Of a stretch of 64,000 nt of DNA, positions 14,893-22,899 are shown one piece after another. The notes below the pieces were generated by a model. That model saw nothing but the letters and a program-made list of their open reading frames with translations. It had not been told where the DNA came from and made no database searches. The DNA is from Pseudomonas fluorescens (GTDB lineage Bacteria; Pseudomonadota; Gammaproteobacteria; Pseudomonadales; Pseudomonadaceae): positions 266,977 to 330,976 of the forward strand of contig NZ_CABVIY010000009.1 of NCBI RefSeq assembly GCF_902498195.1, read 5' to 3'. How positions within the stretch are numbered: the first letter of the stretch is position 1; every line of letters starts with the position of its first letter. The translations under genes were made by a program, and so were the position numbers.

Positions 14893-16251
14893 ATGCGCAA
14901 AATCGACGTACATGAGGTTATCGACAAGGCTCGCTTCAACCGTTTCCACTGGATGGTGCTGTTCTGGTGTGCCCTGATCATCATCTTCGACGGTTACGAT
15001 CTGGTGATCTACGGCGTGGTCCTGCCGATGCTGATGAAGGAGTGGGGGCTCAGCCCTCTGCAAGCCGGTGCCCTGGGCAGTTATGCCTTGTTCGGCATGA
15101 TGTTTGGCGCGCTGTTCTTCGGCCCGCTGTCCGACAGGATCGGCCGTAAAAAAGCCATCACCATCTGTGTGATTCTGTTCAGTGGTTTCACCGTGCTCAA
15201 TGGTTTCGCCAGGAATCCCACGGAGTTCGGCATCTGTCGCTTCATCGCCGGCCTGGGCATTGGCGGCGTGATGCCGAACGTGGTGGCGCTGATGAACGAG
15301 TACGCGCCGAAAAAAATCCGCAGCACCCTGGTGGCGATCATGTTCAGCGGGTACTCGGTGGGCGGCATGCTGTCCGCCGGGCTGGGCATCGTGCTGATCC
15401 CTTCTTTCGGCTGGCAGTCGGTGTTTTACGTGGCGGTCCTGCCGCTGCTGCTGTTGCCGCTGATCATGTACTTCCTGCCCGAGTCGGTGGGTTTCATGCT
15501 GCGCCAGGGGCGCAATGAAGAAGCGCGCGCCGTTCTGCAGCGCATCGAACCGTCCTACGTCGCGCAAGCCGATGATCAACTGCACATGAGCGAAGTGAAG
15601 GGCACCGGCACCCCGGTGTTGCAGCTGTTTCGCGAGGGGCGCGCGCTGCGCACGCTGATGCTGTGGCTGGCGTTTTTCTGCTGCCTGCTGATGGTCTACG
15701 CCTTGAGCTCCTGGCTGCCGAAACTGATGGCCAACGCCGGGTACAGCCTGGGTTCAAGCCTGTCATTCCTGCTGGTGCTGAACTTCGGCGCGATCTTCGG
15801 CGCAGTGGGCGGTGGTGTGCTGGGTGACAAGCTCAACCTGCCGCGCGTGTTGGCAGTGTTTTTCACCCTGGCCGCCGTATCGATCACCTTGCTGGGCATC
15901 AATAGCCCGATGCCGGTGTTGTACCTGCTGATTGCCATTGCCGGCGCCACCACCATCGGCTCGCAGATTCTGCTATATGCCTGCGCCGCGCAGTTCTACT
16001 CGATGAACATTCGTTCCACTGGTCTGGGCTGGGCGTCGGGCATCGGGCGTAACGGTGCGATCGTCGGACCTTTGCTGGGCGGTGCCCTGCTCGGGATCAG
16101 CCTGCCGCTGCAATTGAACTTCATGGCGTTTGCCTTGCCCGGGGCGATCGCCGCCATCGCCATGACCGTGTTCGCCATCAGCAGTCGGCGCACTGCCCGA
16201 CTAATGTCGCAACAGGTTTCGCCTGACGGGGCTGCCGGCGAGGTTGCATGA
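14893..16251 (+). CDS. benK: MFS aromatic acid:H+ symporter, benzoate transporter BenK type
   Basis: 452 residues from MRKIDVHEVID. Twelve predicted membrane helices. DGYDLVIYGVVLP in helix 1 is the hallmark of the aromatic acid:H+ symporter branch, and GPLSDRIGRKKA is the MFS loop 2-3 motif. It should import benzoate or a related aromatic acid. The start at 14893 gives AAGAG a 9-base spacing; an alternative ATG at 14884 is possible. The stop overlaps benE by 4 bases, and an OprD-type porin follows, matching the benK/benE/benF set of P. putida. No ring-cleavage genes are present here. Confidence 0.82.
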   Translation: MRKIDVHEVIDKARFNRFHWMVLFWCALIIIFDGYDLVIYGVVLPMLMKEWGLSPLQAGALGSYALFGMMFGALFFGPLSDRIGRKKAITICVILFSGFTVLNGFARNPTEFGICRFIAGLGIGGVMPNVVALMNEYAPKKIRSTLVAIMFSGYSVGGMLSAGLGIVLIPSFGWQSVFYVAVLPLLLLPLIMYFLPESVGFMLRQGRNEEARAVLQRIEPSYVAQADDQLHMSEVKGTGTPVLQLFREGRALRTLMLWLAFFCCLLMVYALSSWLPKLMANAGYSLGSSLSFLLVLNFGAIFGAVGGGVLGDKLNLPRVLAVFFTLAAVSITLLGINSPMPVLYLLIAIAGATTIGSQILLYACAAQFYSMNIRSTGLGWASGIGRNGAIVGPLLGGALLGISLPLQLNFMAFALPGAIAAIAMTVFAISSRRTARLMSQQVSPDGAAGEVA

Positions 16252-17468
16252 AAAGGTTAATCCAAGACTTTTCCCTGTCGGCCGCCGTCGCCGGATTTAT
16301 CGCCACGGTGATTTCCTACGCCGGCCCGCTGGTGATTATTTTTCAGGCCGCCGAGGCGGCCCACCTGTCGCGGGAGGTGCTGTCGTCGTGGGTCTGGGCG
16401 ATTTCCATCGGCAGTGCTGTGCTCGGCATCGGTTTGAGCCTGCGCTACCGGGTGCCGGTGATCATTGCGTGGTCGGCGCCGGGCTCGGCGTTGTTGGTGG
16501 CGCTGCTGCCGGGGATCTCGATGCCGGAAGCAGTGGGGGCTTATCTGGTCAGCAGCCTGATCGTTTTCCTGGTCGGGGTGTCGGGGGCGTTCGACCGGAT
16601 CATCGGCAAGCTGCCGGCAGCCGTGGCGGCCGCGATGCTGGCGGGGATTCTGTTCAGCTTCGGCACCGGGTTGTTCGTCTCGTTGCAGGGCAAGCCGTTG
16701 CTGGTGCTGGCGATGTTCGCCACGTACCTGGTGTGCAAACGGCTGATGCCGCGTTATGCCGTGCTGATGGTCCTGCTGGTGGGCTGTTCGATGGCGTTTC
16801 TCGCCGCAGATCTGCACAGCGACGCGCTGGTGATCGGTTTGGCCACGCCGGTGTGGATTACGCCGGCATTCAGCCTGAGCGCGACGCTGAACATCGCGTT
16901 GCCGCTGGTGATGGTGGCACTGACCGGCCAGTTCGTCCCCGGCATGGCGGTGCTGCGCGCCAGCGGCTACGCCACGCCGTCCGGACCGATTATCGCCAGC
17001 AGCGCGCTGGGCACGGCGCTGCTGGCGCCGTTCGGCTGCCACGGGCTGAACCTGGCGGCAATTACCGCGGCCATTTGCACGGGCCGCGAAGCCCACGAGG
17101 AACCGGGCAAACGTTACGTGGCGGGGATCGTGGGCGGTCTCTGTTACCTGGTGTTGGGGATCTTCGGCGCCACCCTGGTTTCGCTGTTTTCGGCGTTCCC
17201 CAAAGAACTCATCGCGGCCCTGGCCGGGCTGGCGCTGTTCGCCGCAATCGCCGGGGCATTGGCGGGTGCGATGGCGGTGCCGAGTGACCGTGAAGCCGCG
17301 CTGGTGACCTTTCTCACCACCGCGTCGGGCATGTCGCTGTTGGGTTTGTCCGCCGCGTTCTGGGGGCTGATTTTCGGCATGGTCACCCATTTGATCCTGA
17401 ACGCCCGTCGCCCCGCCGCGCGCAGTGAAAGCGCTGCGGCCAAAGCACTTCTACCTGTCGATCAATAA
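16248..17468 (+). CDS. benE: Benzoate/H+ symporter BenE family
   Basis: 406 residues, almost entirely hydrophobic with about 12 membrane helices. Features of the BenE family include the helix around VIIAWSAPGSALLVALLPG, PFGCHGLNLAAITAAICTG and a GALAGAM segment. It is a second inner-membrane benzoate importer. It is translationally coupled to benK by an ATGA overlap, and benF follows 17 bases after its stop, so benK-benE-benF is one operon. Confidence 0.9.
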   Translation: MKRLIQDFSLSAAVAGFIATVISYAGPLVIIFQAAEAAHLSREVLSSWVWAISIGSAVLGIGLSLRYRVPVIIAWSAPGSALLVALLPGISMPEAVGAYLVSSLIVFLVGVSGAFDRIIGKLPAAVAAAMLAGILFSFGTGLFVSLQGKPLLVLAMFATYLVCKRLMPRYAVLMVLLVGCSMAFLAADLHSDALVIGLATPVWITPAFSLSATLNIALPLVMVALTGQFVPGMAVLRASGYATPSGPIIASSALGTALLAPFGCHGLNLAAITAAICTGREAHEEPGKRYVAGIVGGLCYLVLGIFGATLVSLFSAFPKELIAALAGLALFAAIAGALAGAMAVPSDREAALVTFLTTASGMSLLGLSAAFWGLIFGMVTHLILNARRPAARSESAAAKALLPVDQ

Positions 17469-17474
17469 AAATAA
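17464..17474 (+). promoter_or_regulatory. Possible Hfq/Crc (CA) motif before benF
   Basis: AATAAAAATAA overlaps the end of benE and runs into AAGAG, 11 bases before the benF ATG. It has the AAnAAnAA pattern of Hfq/Crc sites, repeating the arrangement at benK. Confidence 0.45.
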
Positions 17475-17485
17475 GAGAAAAAACG

Positions 17486-18754
17486 ATGAAACAGATTCTT
17501 CCAGCAACCGGTTCAGTGTTGTCCATGGCGCTCGTCTCGAGTTTCTCCGCCGGGGCGACAGCCGCCGAGCGTGGCTTCGTCGAAGACACCACCGCCACCT
17601 TGCAAGCGCGCAACTACTACTTCAGCCGGGATTTTTCCGACATCGTCGGGGCCAACCAGCAGTCGAAGGCTGAAGAGTGGGCGCAAGGTTTCATCCTCAA
17701 CGTTAAATCGGGATACACCCAGGGCACCGTCGGATTTGGCGTGGACTTGATCGGCCTGCTCGGGCTCAAGCTCGACAGCAGCCCGGACCGGGTCAATACC
17801 GGTCTGTTGCCGGTGCAGGACGACGGGCGCGCGGCCAATGATTACAGCCGTATCGAGGCAGCCTTGAAGGTGCGTTACTCCAAAACCGAACTGAAGGTGG
17901 GGGAGCTGCAACCCAACCTGCCCGTGCTGGTGTTCAGTGATATCCGCTTGCTGCCGCCCAGCTATCAGGGGGCAAGCATCAGTTCCAGTGAGATCAATGG
18001 CCTGACACTGCAGGCCGGTCATTTGAACTCGACCAGCCTGCGCAACGAGGCCGGCGACGAAAAAATGCAGGCCATGCTCGGCCACGTACCGCAACGTCAG
18101 GTCAGCAGTGACGGCTTCAATTTTGCCGGCGCCGATTACGCCTTCAACGATAAACGCAGCTCGGTCAGTTCCTGGTACGGGCAACTGGAAGATATCTACA
18201 ACCAGCGATTCCTGGGGCTCAAGCACAGCGAGCCATTGGGAGACTGGACCCTGGGCGCGAACCTCGGTTACTTCGATTCGCGCGAAGACGGCAAAAAGCT
18301 GCTGGGCAACATCGACAATCAGGCGTTTTTCTCCCTGTTGTCGGCCAAGCGCGGTGGTCACACCTTTTACGTCGGTTATCAGGGCATGTTCGGCGACAGC
18401 GCTTTCCCGCGGGTCTTTGCCAACATCTCACCGCTGGGCAACGAAGTGCCGACCTATGAGTTCGCCTATACCGACGAGCGCTCCTGGCAAGTGCGTTACG
18501 ACTACGACTTCGCGGCCCTCGGCGTGCCGGGGCTGACCAGCACCGTGCGCTACATCACCGGCAACAATGTCGATACCGGGCAAGGCTTTGAAGGCAAGGA
18601 TCGCGAGCGCGACCTGGACATCGGCTACGTGTTGCAGAGCGGCAGCCTCAAAGGCCTGGGCATCCGTGTGCGCAATGCCATGGCGCGCTCCAACTACCGC
18701 AGTGATATCGATGAAAACCGCTTGATCCTGAGTTACACCTGGTCGCTGCTATGA
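17486..18754 (+). CDS. benF: OprD-family outer membrane porin, BenF type
   Basis: 422 residues. A signal peptide ends about residue 27 (GATAAERG). The mature N-terminus (GFVEDTTATLQARNYYFSRDF) is typical of OprD porins, as are the later KTELKVGELQPNLPVL and RDLDIGYVLQSGSLKGLGIRVR strands and the aromatic C-terminus (LSYTWSLL). It forms an 18-strand substrate-specific channel. Its place at the end of the benK-benE operon suggests benzoate or a similar aromatic acid as substrate. Confidence 0.85.
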   Translation: MKQILPATGSVLSMALVSSFSAGATAAERGFVEDTTATLQARNYYFSRDFSDIVGANQQSKAEEWAQGFILNVKSGYTQGTVGFGVDLIGLLGLKLDSSPDRVNTGLLPVQDDGRAANDYSRIEAALKVRYSKTELKVGELQPNLPVLVFSDIRLLPPSYQGASISSSEINGLTLQAGHLNSTSLRNEAGDEKMQAMLGHVPQRQVSSDGFNFAGADYAFNDKRSSVSSWYGQLEDIYNQRFLGLKHSEPLGDWTLGANLGYFDSREDGKKLLGNIDNQAFFSLLSAKRGGHTFYVGYQGMFGDSAFPRVFANISPLGNEVPTYEFAYTDERSWQVRYDYDFAALGVPGLTSTVRYITGNNVDTGQGFEGKDRERDLDIGYVLQSGSLKGLGIRVRNAMARSNYRSDIDENRLILSYTWSLL

Positions 18755-18762
18755 ACCAGTGA

Positions 18763-19005
18763 TCACAGGTTGCTCGTGCAATCGCCCATGACCTCGTAGG
18801 TCACTCGGTGGGTCTGGCCCTGATGATCGACATACACCATGGTCGCCGGCACCACACCGCAGGCGGTCGCGGTGTCTGACACGGAAACCACCTTGGCGAT
18901 GTCCAGCGGTTGCGCCGGGTTGTACGGGGTAGCGGCTGGCTCGCTGGTGGCGGCCATTGCGGAGGTGGCGATGAGGGTCAGAAACAGCGTGCTAAGGGTT
19001 TTCAT
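18763..19005 (-). CDS. Small secreted DUF2790 protein
   Basis: 80 residues. Signal peptide MKTLSTLFLTLIATSAMAA, then a short domain with PYNPAQPLDIAKVVSVSD, TACGVVPATMVYVDHQG and a second cysteine near the end (VMGDCTSNL), which could form a disulfide. This matches the DUF2790 periplasmic family of Pseudomonas; function unknown. The start is the ATG before the signal peptide; the longer open frame upstream runs through a repeat. Convergent with benF, 8 bases apart. Confidence 0.78.
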   Translation of the reverse strand: MKTLSTLFLTLIATSAMAATSEPAATPYNPAQPLDIAKVVSVSDTATACGVVPATMVYVDHQGQTHRVTYEVMGDCTSNL

Positions 19006-19117
19006 GTTGTTGGCTCGGGGTTGATTCTGATGCTTGAAGTTTAGACTTTGGTCGCAAGTGATAAAGAGCTGTTCCGCTGATTCAGCCTTGCAGGAAACGT
19101 AACAATCGGCGCGATCC

Positions 19118-19219
19118 TGTAGGCGAGGGCTCTGCTCGCGATGGACGTTAACGATGACGCGTACGGCCTGAAGGACCGCGTTGTCCTGGCGTTTTTCGCG
19201 AGCAGAGCTCGCTCCTACA
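19118..19219. repeat. Imperfect REPIN-like palindrome
   Basis: Arms TGTAGGCGAGGGCTCTGCTC and GAGCAGAGCTCGCTCCTACA with a few mismatches, separated by about 60 bases. It belongs to the TGTAGGAGCGAG family seen also at 26066. It lies between two divergent genes. Confidence 0.75.
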
Positions 19220-19277
19220 ACGGGGGCGGGTGCGGTGTAGACTGAGGGCCTCTTCATGTTCGGAGTGTGCCCCCGCA

Positions 19278-19967
19278 ATGATCGGCGTCGAACTGCTATC
19301 ACCCGAAACCCTGACTGTGGGATGGCTGGTTTATGCGCCGGTGCTGATCTGGGCGATCTGCCGAGCCCCCTGGGTCGAATTGTTTACCGACAGCCGTCGT
19401 CAGCATTTGATGTTCGGCACGGTGTTCGCGCTGTTCGTGTTGTGGCTGGTGCGGCGGGATTTCGACACTGGCGTGTCTTATCACTTCATCGGCATGACCG
19501 CCGTGACGTTGTTGCTCGACTGGCCTTTGGCGATTGTCGGCGGGCTGGTGGCGCAAACGGGGTTGGTGCTGTTGGGCCGACAGGACCTTGCTGCAATGGG
19601 CGTGAATGGCGCGCTGTTGATAGCGCTGCCGGTGCTGGTCACCGAGTGTTGCGCGATCGCGGTGGAGAGAGCGCAGCCACGCAACCCCTTCGTGTATATC
19701 TTCTGCTCCGGATTCTTTGCCGCAGCCCTTTCGGCGTTACTGTGCCTGGTGTTGTCGCTCACGGTGTTGTGGTACGACGAACGTTTTGCCATGCCGTACT
19801 GGCTAGAGGATTTCATCGGCTATCTGTGGCTGCTGATTTTCCCCGAGGCGTTCATCAACGGCATGGTGGTCAGCGCGCTGGTGGTGTTCTGCCCGGAATG
19901 GCTGGAAACCTTCAACCGCACACGCTATCTCTCCGCTCCCTGGAAAGACGACGATCCCAAGCCTTGA
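19278..19967 (+). CDS. CbiM-like energy-coupling-factor transporter permease
   Basis: 229 residues with about six membrane helices. The segment YHFIGMTAVTLLLDWPLAIVGGLVAQ resembles the CbiM substrate-binding component of cobalt/nickel ECF transporters. The start is MIGVELLSPET. True CbiM proteins have a conserved histidine just after the start; it is missing here, so metal transport is uncertain. No ATPase or T-component genes are adjacent. The function of this solitary branch is unknown. Confidence 0.65.
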   Translation: MIGVELLSPETLTVGWLVYAPVLIWAICRAPWVELFTDSRRQHLMFGTVFALFVLWLVRRDFDTGVSYHFIGMTAVTLLLDWPLAIVGGLVAQTGLVLLGRQDLAAMGVNGALLIALPVLVTECCAIAVERAQPRNPFVYIFCSGFFAAALSALLCLVLSLTVLWYDERFAMPYWLEDFIGYLWLLIFPEAFINGMVVSALVVFCPEWLETFNRTRYLSAPWKDDDPKP

Positions 19968-19988
19968 AACCGTCGACGTTTCTGCGCC

Positions 19989-20189
19989 TCAGTGACGCGG
20001 GTCGAAATCGCCGCTGAACAATTCGTCCTCGGCATCGGGGGCCACCGGAATCTTGTGCTCTTCCGATGCCCAGGCGCCCAGGTCGATCAGTTTGCAACGG
20101 TCGGAACAGAATGGCCGGAATTTACTCTCGGGGCTCCATTCGACAGGGGCGCCGCAGGTCGGGCATTCGACGGTTGGGATCTGGCTCAT
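19989..20189 (-). CDS. yacG: DNA gyrase inhibitor YacG
   Basis: 66 residues with the four-cysteine zinc site VECPTCG and FCSDRC, followed by the family's LIDLGAWASEEH helix. YacG binds GyrB and inhibits DNA gyrase. The start overlaps the end of coaE by 4 bases; the order pilB-pilC-pilD-coaE-yacG is the usual one in gammaproteobacteria. Confidence 0.93.
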   Translation of the reverse strand: MSQIPTVECPTCGAPVEWSPESKFRPFCSDRCKLIDLGAWASEEHKIPVAPDAEDELFSGDFDPRH

Positions 20190-20809
20190 GACTGGCCTCC
20201 ACGCAAGGAAAGATAAAAGTGATGCAGGCGCTCGACCTCGCTGCGCAGCCAGGCGAGGTCGCGGTCGTTGACCACCACATCGTCGGCATGGCTTACGCGA
20301 TCCTGGCGGCTGGACTGGACCTTGAGGATTGCCTGGACCTGCTCTTCGCTGGTCTGGTCACGCCGCAAGGTGCGTTCGATCTGCAGCTGTTCGGGGGCAT
20401 CGATCACCAGCACCCGCTGGGCCATGGCGTACTGGCCGGACTCGATCAGCAAGGGCGAAACCAGAATCGCGTAAGGTGATTTTGCCAGCGCCAGATGATG
20501 GGCGATTTCTTCGCCGATCAGCGGATGCAGCAAGGCTTCCAGCCAGCGGCGTTCATCCGGCACTTCGAAGATCAGTTTGCGCAAGGCGGCGCGATCCAGT
20601 TGCCCGTCGGCTTGCAACACGCCAGGGCCGAAGTGTTCGGCGATGCTCGCCAGTGCCGGCCGGCCGGGCTCCACCACCCAGCGCGCGGCATGATCGGCAT
20701 CGACCACGTGCACGCCGAGGTCGATGAAGTGTTGCGCCGCCGCACTTTTGCCGCTGCCAATGCCGCCGGTCAGGCCGAGAATCCAGGGTTTTTCCACAGG
20801 GGTATTCAT
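20186..20809 (-). CDS. coaE: Dephospho-CoA kinase CoaE
   Basis: 207 residues. P-loop GLTGGIGSGKSAAA at the N-terminus, then HVVDADHAARWVV and the lid/CoA region PLLIESGQYAMAQRVLVIDA. It phosphorylates dephospho-CoA in the last step of CoA synthesis. The start is MNTPVEKPWILG, overlapping the pilD stop by 4 bases. Upstream in-frame sequence lies inside pilD in another frame and is not real. Confidence 0.95.
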   Translation of the reverse strand: MNTPVEKPWILGLTGGIGSGKSAAAQHFIDLGVHVVDADHAARWVVEPGRPALASIAEHFGPGVLQADGQLDRAALRKLIFEVPDERRWLEALLHPLIGEEIAHHLALAKSPYAILVSPLLIESGQYAMAQRVLVIDAPEQLQIERTLRRDQTSEEQVQAILKVQSSRQDRVSHADDVVVNDRDLAWLRSEVERLHHFYLSLRGGQS

Positions 20810-21678
20810 TTCAAACCGACAAACTGCCAATAGAAGTCGGTTATTTGACCACCCCAGAGCAAGGCAATCCAGCCGGCAATGACCAGATAGGGGCCAAAGG
20901 GGATCGGCGTCGAGGTTTTTGCCCCGCGCACGCGCAGGTAAATCATGCCGATGAGCGCCCCCACCAGGGAGGAGAGCAGGACCGTCAGCGGCAGAATCTG
21001 CCAGCCGCCCCAGGCCCCCAGCATCGCCAGCAGCTTGAAGTCGCCATGGCCCATGCCGTCCTTGCCGGTGATCAGCTTGAACAACCAGAACACCGACCAC
21101 AGCAGCAGGTAGCCGGCGATGGCGCCCCATAGCGCGTCATGCACCGGCACGAACAGGCCGAAGCTGTTGACGATCAGCCCGAGCCACAGCAGCGGCAGCA
21201 CCAGCACGTCCGGCAGCAACTGATGTTCGGCGTCGATCTGGCTCATGGCCAACAGGCCCCAGGTCAGGATCAGCGCCATGCATGCTTGCCAGCCAAAACC
21301 GAAGTGCCAGGCAATGAAAGCAGACAACAGGCCGCAGGCCAGTTCGGTCAGCGGGTAACGTTTGCTGATCGGCGCCGCGCAGCCTGAGCAGCGCCCGCGC
21401 AGAAACGCAAAACTGAGCAGCGGTATGTTTTCCCAGGCACGAATCCGGTGGCCGCAGTGCGGGCATTCGGAGTGCGGCAGCAGCAGATTGTAGGTCGGCG
21501 GCAGCGTTTCACCGGGCAACCCGAGGATTTCATGGGCCTGCACGCGCCACTCGCGTTCGAGCATCTTCGGCAGGCGCCAGATCAGTACGTTGAGAAAACT
21601 GCCGACCAGCAGGCCCAGCACGCCGGCGATGACAACAAAGGCCAGTGGGTAAAGGTTCAGGATTTCGTCGAGGGGCAT
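20806..21678 (-). CDS. pilD: Prepilin peptidase / N-methyltransferase PilD
   Basis: 290 residues with about eight membrane helices. The cytoplasmic zinc-type cysteine pairs are in SECPHCGHR and RGRCSGCAAP. The two catalytic aspartates are in MSQIDAEHQLLPD and GMGHGDFKLLAMLGA (GxGD). PilD cleaves the prepilin leader of PilA and other type II/IV substrates and methylates the new N-terminal Phe. It starts 1 base after the pilC stop and overlaps coaE. Confidence 0.95.
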   Translation of the reverse strand: MPLDEILNLYPLAFVVIAGVLGLLVGSFLNVLIWRLPKMLEREWRVQAHEILGLPGETLPPTYNLLLPHSECPHCGHRIRAWENIPLLSFAFLRGRCSGCAAPISKRYPLTELACGLLSAFIAWHFGFGWQACMALILTWGLLAMSQIDAEHQLLPDVLVLPLLWLGLIVNSFGLFVPVHDALWGAIAGYLLLWSVFWLFKLITGKDGMGHGDFKLLAMLGAWGGWQILPLTVLLSSLVGALIGMIYLRVRGAKTSTPIPFGPYLVIAGWIALLWGGQITDFYWQFVGLK

Positions 21679-21679
21679 G

Positions 21680-22897
21680 TCAGATCGCTGCGCCGAGTTG
21701 GAAGATGGGCAGGTACATCGCGACCACCAGGCCGCCGACGATAACACCCAGCACCACCATGATGAACGGCTCCATCAGGCTGGTGAGGTTATCGACCATA
21801 TTGTCCACCTCGTCCTCGTAGAAGCCGGCGACTTTGTCGAGCATGTCGTCCAGCGCGCCAGACTCCTCGCCAATGGCGGTCATTTGAACCGCCATGTTCG
21901 GAAAGACACCGGAGGTGCGCATGGAAAAATTCAGCTGCATGCCTGTCGAAACGTCTTGCCTGATGCGCAGTACCGCACGCTTGAACACCACGTTGCCGGT
22001 GGCGCCGGCCACCGAATCCAGGGCTTCGACCAAGGGCACGCCGGCCGCGAAGGTGGTCGACAGCGTACGGGCGAAACGGGCCACGGCGGATTTGTACATC
22101 AGGGTCCCCACCAGCGGCAGTTTCAGCAGCCAGGCGTCCATGCGATCACGAAAACCTTGGGACGTCTTGAAGGCGTGGCGCACCGCGAAGGCCGCCACGA
22201 GCATCGCGCCGAGCATCGCCCACCACCAGTCCTGCATGAACCGCGACAGGCCGATGACCATAACGGTAAAGGCCGGCAGTTCGGCGCCAAAGCCTTCGAA
22301 CACCGACTGGAACTGCGGCACCACCTTGACCAGCAGGATCCCGGTCACAATGGTTGCGACGAACACGACCACCAGCGGGTAAGTCATGGCTTTCTTGATC
22401 TTGGCCTTGAGGCTTTCGCTCTTTTCCTTGTAGGTCGCGACCCGTTCCAGCAGGGTATCCAGGGCGCCGGCCTGCTCGCCGGCATCCACCAGGTTGCAGT
22501 ACAGCTCATCGAAGTAGCGAGGCTTTTTACGCAGGGCGGCGGCGAAGCTGTTGCCCGCCGCGACTTCCTGCTTGACCTCGTCCACCAGCGTGCGCATGGC
22601 CGGGTTGTCGAAACCTTCGGCAATGATGTCGAATGACTGCAACAGCGGCACGCCGGCTTTCATCATGGTCGCCATCTGCCGGGTAAAGAGGGCAATGTCC
22701 TGGGCCTTGATGCGCTTGCCCAGGTTGAACAGTGACGTGGTTTTCTTGCGAACCCTGGCGGGATTGATGCCTTGTTTGCGCAGTTGCGCCTTGATCAGTG
22801 CCGGGTTTTGACCGCTCAACTCACCGGTGACCTTGGTGCCTTTGCGGTCAGTGCCTTCCCAGGCATAAATGCTGATTTTTGCTGCTTTGACCGCCAT
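21680..22897 (-). CDS. pilC: Type IV pilus inner membrane platform protein PilC
   Basis: 405 residues with two repeated GspF-type domains. Motifs are FTRQMATMMKAGVPLLQSFDI in the first half and FARTLSTTFAAGVPLVEALD in the second, each followed by conserved helices; three membrane spans. PilC links the PilB motor to pilus assembly. It begins just after pilB and is followed closely by pilD, forming the pilBCD operon. Confidence 0.95.
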   Translation of the reverse strand: MAVKAAKISIYAWEGTDRKGTKVTGELSGQNPALIKAQLRKQGINPARVRKKTTSLFNLGKRIKAQDIALFTRQMATMMKAGVPLLQSFDIIAEGFDNPAMRTLVDEVKQEVAAGNSFAAALRKKPRYFDELYCNLVDAGEQAGALDTLLERVATYKEKSESLKAKIKKAMTYPLVVVFVATIVTGILLVKVVPQFQSVFEGFGAELPAFTVMVIGLSRFMQDWWWAMLGAMLVAAFAVRHAFKTSQGFRDRMDAWLLKLPLVGTLMYKSAVARFARTLSTTFAAGVPLVEALDSVAGATGNVVFKRAVLRIRQDVSTGMQLNFSMRTSGVFPNMAVQMTAIGEESGALDDMLDKVAGFYEDEVDNMVDNLTSLMEPFIMVVLGVIVGGLVVAMYLPIFQLGAAI

Positions 22898-22899
22898 GT

